This document shows, piece by piece, positions 6,671 through 15,214 of a stretch of 64,000 nucleotides of DNA (the stretch's first letter is position 1; every line of letters starts with the position of its first letter). Below the pieces are notes generated by a model. The model did no database searches, was not told where the DNA came from, and was given only the letters and a program-made list of their open reading frames with translations. The translations under genes and the position numbers were made by a program. The stretch comes from Mogibacterium diversum (GTDB lineage: Bacteria; Bacillota; Clostridia; Peptostreptococcales; Anaerovoracaceae): NCBI RefSeq assembly GCF_002998925.1, contig NZ_CP027228.1, positions 1,674,001 to 1,738,000 on the forward strand, read 5' to 3'.

Positions 6671-9574
6671 ATGGCTCAAGAATATGCAGGATATCTGATG
6701 TTCAATACAAAGCTCGACTCAGGTGGCTTTAATAAGGGCGCTAAAAAGATAGGTGGCATGGGAAGCAAGCTTACAGATCAGCTTGCAAAATATGCAAAAC
6801 GCGGAGCCATAGCTATGGGAACAGCTATTACAGCAGCTATGGTATCTGGTGTTAAGTATAACGCTCAAATGGAGCAGTACTACCAGTCTTTCAAAACAAT
6901 GCTTGGTAGCACAAAGGAAGCTACAAAGCACATGCAAATGCTCAAGAAATTTGCCGCAGAGACGCCGTTTGAAATGACAGATCTAGCAAATGCATCTCAA
7001 ACGCTGTTGGCATTTGGAGAGAATGTCAATCTGATAGAAGGTGACCTCAAAATGCTTGGAGACATATCCCTTGGTAACAAGGAGAAGTTCTCGGCATTGG
7101 CTCTGGTATTTGGTCAGGTTAAGTCACAGGGCCGTCTAATGGGGCAAGATTTACTACAGATGATTAATGCAGGCTTTAACCCGCTTACTATCATATCCAA
7201 GAAGACCGGAAAGAGTATGTCGCAGCTGAAGGATGAAATGGCAAAAGGTCAAATCACCTTTGATATGGTAGCGGATGCTATGAAGACAGCAACATCTGCA
7301 GGTGGTCAGTTTAATGATGCCATGAAAACACAGTCAAAAACTGTAATCGGTCTTTGGTCGACCCTAAAGGATAATGTCCACGCGAAACTTGGCGAAGCAA
7401 TGGAGAGCGTAAGCAACATAATTAAGTCATCACTTCTTCCTAACGCTATCAAATTCGTGGATAAATTCAACGTAAAAAAGACTGTAGCTGGAGTAAGAAC
7501 ACTTATTGATGTTCTCAAGATAGTATCTCCTCTTATTGCAGGTTTATATGTAGCACCAAGAGTAACTTCTGGTGCTGGTGCACTAGCTGGTCTTTGGAGT
7601 AGAGGACTGCTGGAAGCAAAGAAATACAAAATTGAGATGGCAGCTATTGCACGTTTGAGCTTGAAAGGTACCAAGGCGGAAATATCCGGTGTTGGTGTAG
7701 TGGTTGGATTATTGACTCAGAAGCTTACACTTGCAGAAGCAAAGACTCTTGCTCTAGGTAGAGCGCAAGCTGTAATGGCCGGAATCAATCCTTATGTAGC
7801 TATAGTAGTTGGTGTACTAGCATTTGTAACAGCAGTGGAGCTGGCAAAGAAGACGATGCAGGCACACGCTTTGGAAGCGGACAAGGATTATAGTGCAGTT
7901 TTAAAACTTGCCAAGGCTAACGAGGAAGCAGAGAAGGCATATAACAGTCAGAGAAGAGCAGCTGCAAATGATATGGTTCAAAAAGGTGCAGAAATAGAAA
8001 ATGCTATTAATCTCAAGAAAGAGCTTGACGGTATCGTGGATGCATCCGGACGTGTTAAAAAAGGCTATGAAGGCAGGGCAGCTGCCATTGTATCGATATT
8101 GCAATCCCAAGGTGCTGAAATCAGTATGCAGAATGGTGTAATTCAAAATTACGGAGAACTTAGCCGAGCTATAGATAATTACCTGGTTAAGAAAAGAGCT
8201 CAAATTGTGCTTGATGCATATGAGGAATCGTATAAGACTGCGCAGAGAAATATTCGCAAATCGACAGAGGCATACGCCAAAGCTAGCAGAGAGCTTGATA
8301 AGCACACCAAATCTCAAGCTGAAATTAATAAGATGTCTGCAAGACAGTTAAGTGAGTATGAAGAGGGACAGCGGAAGCGTATAAAAATAAAGGAGAAAGC
8401 AGCTTCTCAAGTAAACAAATACAACAAGGACATTACTAGGTACGAACAAGCGTTAGCCGAGTTTGAAAAAGGTAATTACTCCAAGATTAATGCAGTACTT
8501 GATGGTCATGTTCAAGCGATGGCTGATATCAACAAAAAGAACAAGAAACAACTTCGCAAGCAAAGGCAAGATACAGCTGAAGAGCTTAAGGCATTGAATA
8601 AGCTATATAAGAAGACTGGATCCGATAACGTAAAGGCTGCTGCAGAGGCCAAACAAAAAGAGTTAGCTGCTATAGATTCTAAGCTTGGAGAACAGACTGC
8701 GAGAGTCAAAGGTAATCGTGGAAAGATGAAAGCTGCAACTAAGGATATGATGGGCGGCGTACAAGAGGGAATCAAGGAATCAGATATATCTATTGATGAT
8801 CAGCTTGATAAATTATCAGAGTCTCCTAAAAATTATGCTGGTGGAATTAAAGCTGCAATGAATAGTTTAGTATCTGCTGCAAACAACGCTGCAGGAGGAG
8901 CAAACCTTAAAGGCGCATTTGCTCCTAGATTATCTCAGCTATCTAGCTCACCACATGGGTGGAGAGGTACAATTTCATCTGCTATGTCATCCCTCATGAA
9001 TGCAGCGCGTTCAAGTGCTGGTAGTGTTTCGTTTTATGGTGTCGGATACAACGCAGGGACAGGTATTAAATCCGGCATACTTGCAGCAAAAGCACAGGTT
9101 ATTGCTGCAGGTATAGCGATAGCGAATGCAGTTGTCGATAATATGAAAAAAGCAATAGAGTCTCGTTCTCCATCAAGGAAAACGGCAAGACTTGTCGGAG
9201 CACCAATTACGCAAGGTGTGGGAGTTGGCATGATGCGCGAGTCAAAGGCTCTGTATAAGAAAGCTAGACAAGTAGCTAATAATACAGTGGCTGCTATGAA
9301 GGTTGATCCTGTCACCATAGGACTTGGTGTAAAAAAGCAAATTAGCATTCCTAATGCTGCGAAAGGAACAACGCTTCCAGTGCAAGCTAGGACCTCAATT
9401 ATGATGCAGTCAAAAGAACGAGGATTACTCGATAAACTCATAGACAAGGTTGAACAGATTAATGCTAGACCAATAACGCAAGAGATTAACTTCCATGAAA
9501 GAGTTTACACACCTGCAGATGCTCGTGATAGATTGGCTGAATTAGCTCGTTTGGGATTGGAGGTGGATGCATAA
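6671..9574 (+). CDS. Phage tail tape measure protein
   Basis: The 967-residue protein starts two bases after the Gp15-like gene. Residues ~75-220 form the conserved tape measure N-terminal domain, with FAAETPFEMTDLANASQTLL and GRLMGQDLLQMINAGFNPL. Hydrophobic segments at about 285-310 and 370-395, long charged coiled coils at 410-700, and an alanine-rich C-terminal part with SPSRKTARLVGAPITQGVG follow. The length sets the tail length in siphoviruses. A Lys/Gln-rich coiled coil and absence of peptidase domains are notable. No frameshift is seen. Confidence 0.92.
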   Translation: MAQEYAGYLMFNTKLDSGGFNKGAKKIGGMGSKLTDQLAKYAKRGAIAMGTAITAAMVSGVKYNAQMEQYYQSFKTMLGSTKEATKHMQMLKKFAAETPFEMTDLANASQTLLAFGENVNLIEGDLKMLGDISLGNKEKFSALALVFGQVKSQGRLMGQDLLQMINAGFNPLTIISKKTGKSMSQLKDEMAKGQITFDMVADAMKTATSAGGQFNDAMKTQSKTVIGLWSTLKDNVHAKLGEAMESVSNIIKSSLLPNAIKFVDKFNVKKTVAGVRTLIDVLKIVSPLIAGLYVAPRVTSGAGALAGLWSRGLLEAKKYKIEMAAIARLSLKGTKAEISGVGVVVGLLTQKLTLAEAKTLALGRAQAVMAGINPYVAIVVGVLAFVTAVELAKKTMQAHALEADKDYSAVLKLAKANEEAEKAYNSQRRAAANDMVQKGAEIENAINLKKELDGIVDASGRVKKGYEGRAAAIVSILQSQGAEISMQNGVIQNYGELSRAIDNYLVKKRAQIVLDAYEESYKTAQRNIRKSTEAYAKASRELDKHTKSQAEINKMSARQLSEYEEGQRKRIKIKEKAASQVNKYNKDITRYEQALAEFEKGNYSKINAVLDGHVQAMADINKKNKKQLRKQRQDTAEELKALNKLYKKTGSDNVKAAAEAKQKELAAIDSKLGEQTARVKGNRGKMKAATKDMMGGVQEGIKESDISIDDQLDKLSESPKNYAGGIKAAMNSLVSAANNAAGGANLKGAFAPRLSQLSSSPHGWRGTISSAMSSLMNAARSSAGSVSFYGVGYNAGTGIKSGILAAKAQVIAAGIAIANAVVDNMKKAIESRSPSRKTARLVGAPITQGVGVGMMRESKALYKKARQVANNTVAAMKVDPVTIGLGVKKQISIPNAAKGTTLPVQARTSIMMQSKERGLLDKLIDKVEQINARPITQEINFHERVYTPADARDRLAELARLGLEVDA

Positions 9575-10408
9575 ATGATATTTTTGAAGTTTATCAGAGA
9601 CGATGGCGCCATCATGAATATAGGAGATGGTGCAGAAGATTACGAACTGCTCAGTAAGACTGGTACAAGTAACGTAGAAGTTGAACACTACTACGATGCA
9701 AAAGGAAGTGGATATGGTGATTGGCATTCAGGAGAAAGAGTTAAGGGCAGGACTCTGAAATATAAAATTACAAGTCATACAGGGATAACGGCTTCACGAA
9801 GATTTATGGAGTTCTTTTTTAATGTGCTTCATAAATTCAGAGTGGAGTCGTATTTTAATGGCAGAGAGGTTTACCTAGATGCTGAATTACTGACTCCTAA
9901 GCATACAGAAGATTTATATTCTCATGAAGAGGTTGAGATTACTTTTTATGCAGCTGATCCATATTGGAAGTCACTCGACGACACTGTAAGGAACTTCTAT
10001 ACACAGTCGGCATTATGGCATTATCCGTATGTATTTATTGAACCAAATCAAAATCTCCCGGCTAATGCATATACTGTATTTGAGAGAATCAACGTAAATA
10101 AAACAGTTTACGTATATAACGACGGAGATGCACCGGCGCTGTTTACAATTACAATTCACGGTGCAGTTGATAATCCTGAAGTGAAAATCAATGATGCGCT
10201 AATAAAGTACAACGGAACAGTCGGTTCAGGAGAGTCTCTATACATAGATTCTGAAAACGGAATCTATCAGCTGGATGGCAAAAATGTTTTAAAAGATATG
10301 ATTGTGCTTGGTGAACCTATGTTAAAGACAGGTGATAATACACTGGTCAGCAACAAGGAAATGTTTGGTACTGTCAATTACCACAAGCTGTATAACGGAG
10401 ATATGTAA
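9575..10408 (+). CDS. Distal tail protein (Dit)
   Basis: The 277-residue protein follows the tape measure gene with no gap. It matches the siphovirus tail-component/Dit family: an N-terminal strand domain, the segment GRTLKYKITSHTGITASRRF, a conserved FRVESYFNGREVYLDAELL, and VEITFYAADPYWKSL before a galectin-like C-terminal domain. Dit forms the ring joining the tail tube to the baseplate. The start ATG lies directly after the tape measure stop, with GGAGG at 9559-9563. Confidence 0.85.
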   Translation: MIFLKFIRDDGAIMNIGDGAEDYELLSKTGTSNVEVEHYYDAKGSGYGDWHSGERVKGRTLKYKITSHTGITASRRFMEFFFNVLHKFRVESYFNGREVYLDAELLTPKHTEDLYSHEEVEITFYAADPYWKSLDDTVRNFYTQSALWHYPYVFIEPNQNLPANAYTVFERINVNKTVYVYNDGDAPALFTITIHGAVDNPEVKINDALIKYNGTVGSGESLYIDSENGIYQLDGKNVLKDMIVLGEPMLKTGDNTLVSNKEMFGTVNYHKLYNGDM

Positions 10409-10410
10409 TT

Positions 10411-11448
10411 ATGAAAGTGTTTGCATTTGACGAAAATATGAACCGCATAGGAGAACTAAAGTATATACAACTTCTATGGGATAGGAACAATACAGAACCT
10501 GGAGGATTTACGCTCTATCAGCAGTCAAAGCATTATATTGAAGCTGCTTACATAATGGCCGAAGGTCGCAGAGAGGTTGGTATTGTATACAAGCCTTCGT
10601 ATAAATCCGATCCAAATGGTCGATATGTCACAACAGAAGGTAAGTTTGCAGAGGATATGACCAATGATGCTACAACAGGTCACGGAATGACAATTGTTGC
10701 ATCAAAGCGCATGAATGATCAGTTTATGTCGTACCTAAATGCCAAAGGCATTAAGGAAGCGAACGATAGTGAGTCCATGAAACAGAGAGATGAAGTAATA
10801 ACACGCTGTCTTGACGTAGGAGTGGAGATGTATCGAATCTTGGCTCTTGACCAGGAATCATTTCAGATTAATTGGAATGGTGGTTGGGAAATTAAGTTTG
10901 TTAAACCTCGCGATACAGGTATTCGCTTTTCAAAAGGAATTGGTAATGCGAAAGAAATCGTCTACTCCCAAGATATGTCTGTATATAAGCATAAATGCAC
11001 AGGGTATGTAGAAATCCCAGATGACGTTGTAAAAGAAGGCTATAGCGGAACTTCCTATGTAGGTGGCAAATACTATGAGTCAGATTCTTTTACAAGCACT
11101 CTTAAAGTTGAGGATAGGTTTAAACAAAAAGAGATGTCAATGGACTTCTCTATGCCTGAAGGACTTGATATTACAGCAGCTAACAAATCTAAAATTAAAG
11201 CGCAAATTGTTCAGATGTGTCAGCTTGAACTTCTAAATCATTATGTAATTAGAGATATTGAAGTTACACCACTACAGATAGCAGGTTGTCGATATCTAAT
11301 AGATTACGATCTTGGAGATATTGTGTTGGTGGAAATTCCAGAAGTGGGAATTACATACGAAGCCCAGATTATAGAAGTCCATGAAGTTTGGGAAAAGAAT
11401 ACACAGACCTACACTATAACGCTGGGGCACAAGAAAATTAAACGTTAA
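10411..11448 (+). CDS. ReqiPepy6 Gp37-like tail protein (Tal-type)
   Basis: The 345-residue protein has the signature of the Gp37-like siphovirus family: MKVFAFDENMNRIGELKYI, LLWDRNNTEPGGFTLY, a central DFSMPEGLDI segment after VEDRFKQKEMSM, and the C-terminal YLIDYDLGDIVLVEIPEVG with VHEVWEKNTQTYTITLG. These proteins take the place of the tail-associated hub. No C-terminal lysin extension is present. The gene follows Dit after two bases. Confidence 0.85.
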   Translation: MKVFAFDENMNRIGELKYIQLLWDRNNTEPGGFTLYQQSKHYIEAAYIMAEGRREVGIVYKPSYKSDPNGRYVTTEGKFAEDMTNDATTGHGMTIVASKRMNDQFMSYLNAKGIKEANDSESMKQRDEVITRCLDVGVEMYRILALDQESFQINWNGGWEIKFVKPRDTGIRFSKGIGNAKEIVYSQDMSVYKHKCTGYVEIPDDVVKEGYSGTSYVGGKYYESDSFTSTLKVEDRFKQKEMSMDFSMPEGLDITAANKSKIKAQIVQMCQLELLNHYVIRDIEVTPLQIAGCRYLIDYDLGDIVLVEIPEVGITYEAQIIEVHEVWEKNTQTYTITLGHKKIKR

Positions 11449-11472
11449 AGAGAAGAAATGAAGAGGTGAAAT

Positions 11473-12360
11473 ATGAGAGCATTTCCTTATCAATCAATAT
11501 ATGATCAATCGGCAAATCCTCCATGGGACCGTTTGACAGGAGCAAGTGATCACAGAATTGAGGCATTCGCAAACTGGACAGATGGAGTATATCCAGGTGG
11601 ATGGGAAACTACTCCGGGAGTGGGGATGTCGGTTGTAGTGAGTCCTGGTATGGGCAGAATTAGAGGGATTTTTTGTTATGATGATGACCCTCACACAGGA
11701 GGCTTATCCACCGAGAGTAGGACACTTGCGGTTCAGGCAGCAGATGAAAGTTTGGATAGGATAGATAGAGTTATTGTTAGGCATAATGATGCCCTTGATG
11801 TAAGAGCAACGGATTGGTATATCCTTAAAGGGACTCCATCTGCGAATCCATCAGCACCTGAGTTGACAAGAAACAGTAGCACATATGAGTTGTGTGTAGC
11901 TGAAATCTTTGTAGCTAGAGGTACAAATGCTATATCTACACAGCGCATTACAGACACGCGCTTAAATTACAATTTATGTGGTATCACTACAACAAGAGTA
12001 ATGGATTTAGCAATTGATGAGATTAAGAATCTGCTAAGTTCAGCTATAGATGGAACCACCGCAGGAAAACTACGAAATAGCATGTCTAAAATGATAACAA
12101 TTGAAACAGATGTCAAAATATACAGCTCTGCTGCTGTTGAAGATAATACGTATGCTAAATATCCTTTTAGAATTGATATACCTATTAATCGTTGTACAGA
12201 AGAACACATCCCAGATATTTATTTAGAATCAGGGAAAAGTGATCTAGTTTATGAAATTTGTGAGACGCGATCAGGGTTTGTAAGAGTGTATGTTTCAAAA
12301 AATAACTTTGGCAACATTACAATCCCAGTAATAAGGCTAACTAAAGAAGTTACCGTTTAA
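11473..12360 (+). CDS. Baseplate or receptor-binding tail protein
   Basis: The 295-residue protein has the N-terminal domain common to Firmicutes baseplate/receptor-binding proteins: FANWTDGVYPGG, a VVVSPGMGRIRGIFCYDDD strand region, SLDRIDRVIVRHNDALDVR, the KGTPSANPSAPELTRNSSTY loop and ITDTRLNYNLCGI. Residues 180-295 are distinct and may be a receptor-binding head. This class determines host-surface attachment. A GAAGAGGTG site precedes the ATG. Confidence 0.75.
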   Translation: MRAFPYQSIYDQSANPPWDRLTGASDHRIEAFANWTDGVYPGGWETTPGVGMSVVVSPGMGRIRGIFCYDDDPHTGGLSTESRTLAVQAADESLDRIDRVIVRHNDALDVRATDWYILKGTPSANPSAPELTRNSSTYELCVAEIFVARGTNAISTQRITDTRLNYNLCGITTTRVMDLAIDEIKNLLSSAIDGTTAGKLRNSMSKMITIETDVKIYSSAAVEDNTYAKYPFRIDIPINRCTEEHIPDIYLESGKSDLVYEICETRSGFVRVYVSKNNFGNITIPVIRLTKEVTV

Positions 12361-12381
12361 TCAGAAGGAGGATACGTAATA

Positions 12382-12696
12382 ATGGCAATAGGCAAAGTAA
12401 ATGGTGGAGGCAATGGTTCACAGTTGAAAGTTGCAAACAAAAGCGTAACAATAGCGACCAACGGTGGTGTGGCAATGTCGTCGATATCTATGGCAGAGCT
12501 GGGAATCCCACAAGATAGTGAGGTACTGCTAGCACAAGTACATCCTTTACATAAAGCTGGCGCTGATGATATATGGACAGCGGTATTTTATGGATATTCC
12601 TGGGATAGCTCGAAGAAAACTGTTGAAATTGCAGTCAATGGAAGATTGACAGGACTGCAAAAGCAGGTCTTTGAGATTAATGTTTTGTACCAATAA
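12382..12696 (+). CDS. Small phage tail-region protein, unknown
   Basis: A 104-residue glycine- and serine-rich protein starting after an AGGAGG site. It begins IGKVNGGGNGSQLKV and is predicted to be mostly beta strand. It sits between the receptor-binding gene and the lysis module and is followed by a terminator. It may be a minor baseplate or fibre component; no family was recognised. Confidence 0.5.
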   Translation: MAIGKVNGGGNGSQLKVANKSVTIATNGGVAMSSISMAELGIPQDSEVLLAQVHPLHKAGADDIWTAVFYGYSWDSSKKTVEIAVNGRLTGLQKQVFEINVLYQ

Positions 12697-12710
12697 AAAT
12701 AGCTAATAAG

Positions 12711-12735
12711 ACTGGGTTATAAGCCCGGTTTTTTT
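12711..12735 (+). terminator. Intrinsic terminator of the tail gene transcript
   Basis: A 6-bp stem (ACTGGG/CCCGGT, one T-G pair) with a seven-base loop and a run of seven Ts, 14 bases after the preceding stop. Confidence 0.8.
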
Positions 12736-12760
12736 AATGGTCAAAGAAAGGAAGTTTGAA

Positions 12761-13063
12761 ATGTCACCAGAAGCATTAGGAACAATCATATTAGGATTAT
12801 CAACATTAGCAGGTTTGATTTATAGCCTTAGTAAGTTAGTAAGCGAACCGATAAATAAGCTGGATAAATCCGTATCAGCATTTACAGTTCAAGTTGAAAT
12901 ACTTAGTAAAAATATTTCGAAGATTGAAGATGATGTAAAGGCTCAAGAAGCACATGATCAGGAATCACATGCGCGTATGTGGACGAAACACAATGAACAC
13001 GACAGTCGATTAAATGAACATGAAAAGAGAATCGGTTATCTGGAAAATAGGAAGGAGAAGTAA
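12761..13063 (+). CDS. Hemolysin XhlA-like / holin-accessory membrane protein
   Basis: The ATG at 12761 has AAAGGAAG six bases ahead; the upstream Met at 12737 falls at the end of the terminator and is rejected. The 100-residue protein has an N-terminal membrane segment (LGTIILGLSTLAGLIYSL) and then a heptad-rich coiled coil with many His/Asp residues, ending YLENRKEK. This topology is shared by XhlA-like proteins encoded before holins in Bacillota prophages. Confidence 0.62.
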   Translation: MSPEALGTIILGLSTLAGLIYSLSKLVSEPINKLDKSVSAFTVQVEILSKNISKIEDDVKAQEAHDQESHARMWTKHNEHDSRLNEHEKRIGYLENRKEK

Positions 13064-13066
13064 GAA

Positions 13067-13396
13067 ATGAAGATAAACTGGAAAGTTAGATTCAGGAATG
13101 GGAAGTGGGTAGCCATGTTCGTTGGTGCAGTAGTAACAACAAGTTACATGATTTGTGAAACACTAGGAATTAAAGTTCCTATCCCACAAACAGATGTTAC
13201 CAAGATTGTAGCAGCTATCTTAGGGCTTTTGAGTATGCTTGGAGTTATCACAGACCCGACAACTAAAGGCATAGGAGATAGTGACCTAGCTATGACCTAT
13301 GGTAGAGATAACACAAAGCTACATGAAGACCTTATTGCTGAAGGATTAAAAAATGCGGAGGTACTTGAAGATGGGAATTCGGGAACGAATTGTTAA
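13067..13396 (+). CDS. Phage holin, phi LC3 family
   Basis: The 109-residue protein begins MKINWKVRFRNGKWVAMFVG, the phi LC3 holin signature, with two membrane segments (about residues 14-32 and 45-65) and the conserved GVITDPTTKGIGDSDLAMTY tail. It is expected to form membrane lesions that release the endolysin. The 3' end overlaps the endolysin gene by 26 bases. Confidence 0.87.
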   Translation: MKINWKVRFRNGKWVAMFVGAVVTTSYMICETLGIKVPIPQTDVTKIVAAILGLLSMLGVITDPTTKGIGDSDLAMTYGRDNTKLHEDLIAEGLKNAEVLEDGNSGTNC

Positions 13397-14342
13397 TACC
13401 GCAATTAAATATAATGGGATGCCTTTTCAGGGTGGTTCTCATAAGACTCTGATTGACGAGTTTAATAAAAATAGACCTGATGGCTGGGCTATGACATACT
13501 CAGCCAATTTCTGCGCTGCTTGTGCTTCAGCAGTAGCATATCTTTGTGGGGTTGGAACATCTTATCCTTGCTCTGCTAATGTAGGTGTTATTGTTAGTAA
13601 AGCCAAGCAAATGGGTATCTGGGTAGAAAATGATGCTTACATCCCAAGCGCAGGGGACTGGATAATCTATGCTTGGCAAGACTCAGGTAGAGGAGATAAT
13701 ACCACTGGCGCTAGCCATGTAGGTATCGTTGTATCAGCAGACAGTAAGTATATCAATGTATTTGAGTTCAACATCCATAACAATCATAGTACAGGATATC
13801 GTAGGATTGCTGTCAATGGTAGATTCATCAGGGGCTTTGTTGTCCCTAACTTCCAGAGTTATGGATGGATTCAAGATAATCGTGGTTGGTGGTTTAAAAA
13901 TAAAGATGGCTCTTACTACAAAGCTTGCTGGCAGAAACTAGATGGAGCTTGGTACTACTTTAATTCTGATGGGTATGCAGCTAATGGTTGGCAACAGATA
14001 GAAGGTAAGTGGTACTACTTTAACTCTAGTTGCAAAATGCAAACAGGCTGGGCTTATTTAAATAATCGCTGGTTCTGTTTAGATCCAAAAGATGGTTTTA
14101 TGTATGTAAATGGAGTACACAAAATAGATGGTAAAAGCTATTACTTTGATGCAGATGGAGTAATGTGCACAGGTTGGGTTAAAGTTAAAGACGAGTGGCA
14201 GTATTTTAATTCGGATGGCTCGAGAGTCGACAAGGGGATTGTCAAAGGTGATGCCGTCTATATTATCAAAGATGGAGCACTCGTTACTGACGATAAGGTG
14301 ACTGTTGAAGCAGATAAGGGCGGAGCAATTAGCGTTGTGTAG
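13371..14342 (+). CDS. Endolysin: CHAP amidase/endopeptidase with cell-wall-binding repeats
   Basis: The start at 13371 is chosen because CGGAGG (13355-13361) is nine bases upstream, inside the holin gene. Residues ~20-160 form a CHAP-like domain with a candidate catalytic Cys48 in ANFCAACASAVAYL and His116 in GASHVGIVV. Residues ~165-300 contain tandem cell-wall-binding repeats of the choline-binding type (WYYFNSDGYAANGWQ, KWYYFNSSCKMQTGW, SYYFDADGVMCTGW). These bind wall teichoic decorations and aim the enzyme at host peptidoglycan. Last gene of the prophage. Confidence 0.87.
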   Translation: MGIRERIVNTAIKYNGMPFQGGSHKTLIDEFNKNRPDGWAMTYSANFCAACASAVAYLCGVGTSYPCSANVGVIVSKAKQMGIWVENDAYIPSAGDWIIYAWQDSGRGDNTTGASHVGIVVSADSKYINVFEFNIHNNHSTGYRRIAVNGRFIRGFVVPNFQSYGWIQDNRGWWFKNKDGSYYKACWQKLDGAWYYFNSDGYAANGWQQIEGKWYYFNSSCKMQTGWAYLNNRWFCLDPKDGFMYVNGVHKIDGKSYYFDADGVMCTGWVKVKDEWQYFNSDGSRVDKGIVKGDAVYIIKDGALVTDDKVTVEADKGGAISVV

Positions 14343-14388
14343 CTGATATTTACGTATTAATAGAGCAGGTGAGGAGATTACATATACG

Positions 14389-14455
14389 AGGGAGGGTTAT
14401 GCCCTCTCTTATGATGAAAAAAATACCACACTTTGTACCACACTGACATGTGGTA
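14389..14455. other. Prophage right end: hairpin and TACCACA repeats
   Basis: After the endolysin comes a hairpin (14389-14408, GGGAGGG/CCCTCTC) without a T run, then TACCACA at 14424-14430 and 14436-14442 and its complement TGTGGTA at 14449-14455. Short direct and inverted repeats of this sort next to a tRNA gene resemble integrase arm-type sites. Inference; the other prophage end is not in the window. Confidence 0.35.
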
Positions 14456-14497
14456 TTAGGTGGTAATATCGACAATAAGCGAAAAATCACATAATGA

Positions 14498-14532
14498 ATA
14501 AAAACACCGCAACTCGTTGGAATTGCGGTGTT
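14498..14532 (-). terminator. Terminator of tRNA-Lys
   Basis: A perfect 10-bp stem (AACACCGCAA/TTGCGGTGTT) with a ten-base loop. On the minus strand it is followed by a run of Ts, six bases beyond the tRNA 3' end. Confidence 0.85.
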
Positions 14533-14537
14533 TTGCG

Positions 14538-14613
14538 TGGTGCGTGATCAGGGGTTCGAACCCTGGACACCCTGATTAAGAGTCAGGTGCTCTGCCAGCT
14601 GAGCTAATCACAC
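14538..14613 (-). tRNA. tRNA-Lys (anticodon CTT)
   Basis: On the minus strand the sequence folds into a full cloverleaf. The acceptor stem is GTGTGAT/ATCACGC, the D arm contains TTAGCTCAGCTGGCAGAGC, the anticodon stem is CCTGA/TCAGG with loop CTCTTAA giving anticodon CTT, and the T arm is CAGGG TTCGAAC CCTG. The discriminator A and CCA end are encoded. CTT reads AAG. The prophage abuts the 3' end of the gene, a classic integration site. Confidence 0.95.
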
Positions 14614-14869
14614 ATATTTAGTTGTTTGCTTAACAGCTTATATAGTCTAGCATTGATTTACAAGGCAGTCAAGAAAAAGTTTGAAAAAATTCGAATTAAA
14701 TTAGAATTTTATTTAAGCGTTTAGTTGCGCATACATTCAGATAGGTCGTGTGATGTGCATAAGCAATTTCATGTGCTTATATCTTATCGTAAATACACAA
14801 ATGTATTTATAAAATACGTTAAAAACATTTCAATTCATCACAATAACTAAACCTTAGCAAAATCAATCA

Positions 14870-14878
14870 TGATACAAT
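14870..14878 (+). promoter_or_regulatory. Extended -10 promoter for candidate RNA
   Basis: TGA-TACAAT at 14870-14878 is an extended -10 element; no good -35 is seen. Transcription would start at about 14885, exactly at the 5' base of the structured element. Confidence 0.4.
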
Positions 14879-14883
14879 AAAAA

Positions 14884-14990
14884 AAGAAGCAGCGCGATTT
14901 AAAACAGGTGCAGGAAATACAATATTTCCACAATAAATAGGAACACGGGTGGGACTAATTCCTATCTATATGATATTGCGCGTGCCTCTT
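14884..14990 (+). ncRNA. Candidate structured small RNA (three-way junction)
   Basis: In a 600-base gene-free stretch, 14884-14898 pairs with 14975-14990 (about 14 pairs, one mismatch and one bulge, including GCGC). Inside are two hairpins: GGAAATA/TATTTCC with a three-base loop (14913-14929), and ATAGGAA/TTCCTAT with the loop CACGGGTGGGACTAA (14937-14965). I do not recognise a known riboswitch or 6S/4.5S RNA in it, and no terminator follows. The rest of 14614-15099 shows no open gene. Confidence 0.35.
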
Positions 14991-15099
14991 GACGGATAAT
15001 GTTATCATAAAAAAGGCGGAAAAGATAGTATAAAATGACGATAATTTTGTATAAAATTATGCATTTATTGAGCGAATTCCACTAATTGCAAGCGAAATC

Positions 15100-15128
15100 T
15101 TGCTATTAACTTATCCTTGTTGTATAAT
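15100..15128 (+). promoter_or_regulatory. Sigma-A promoter of the zinc-ribbon protein gene
   Basis: TTGCTA, 17-base spacer, TATAAT. Transcription would start near 15135, leaving an 80-base leader before the ATG at 15215 with a GGGAGG ribosome-binding site. Confidence 0.75.
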
Positions 15129-15214
15129 TTTCAAAGTATCTTTATAGAAGATTGACAACCAGCACAAAAGCGATGCTCTCGCTCGAGTGTTTTTAGTGGA
15201 TTTGGGAGGTAACA

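Larger units (their letters stand above)
1..14460 (+). mobile_element. Prophage, late structural and lysis region (left end cut)
   Basis: A continuous run of same-strand phage genes: minor head protein end, scaffold, coat protein, connectors, tail tube, chaperones, tape measure, Dit, Gp37-like protein, receptor-binding protein, holin and endolysin. The order is that of long-tailed siphoviruses of Firmicutes. Terminase, portal, integrase and repressor are not in the window, so they lie to the left. The right boundary is inferred to lie between the endolysin stop (14342) and the tRNA-Lys gene at 14538. Intact reading frames throughout suggest the structural part is not decayed. Confidence 0.92.

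Noticed and set aside
14884..14990. 4.5S/SRP RNA, 6S RNA or a known riboswitch
   Set aside because: No SRP GGAAG/AGCA-type apical loop, too short for 6S, and none of the riboswitch core motifs I know is present.
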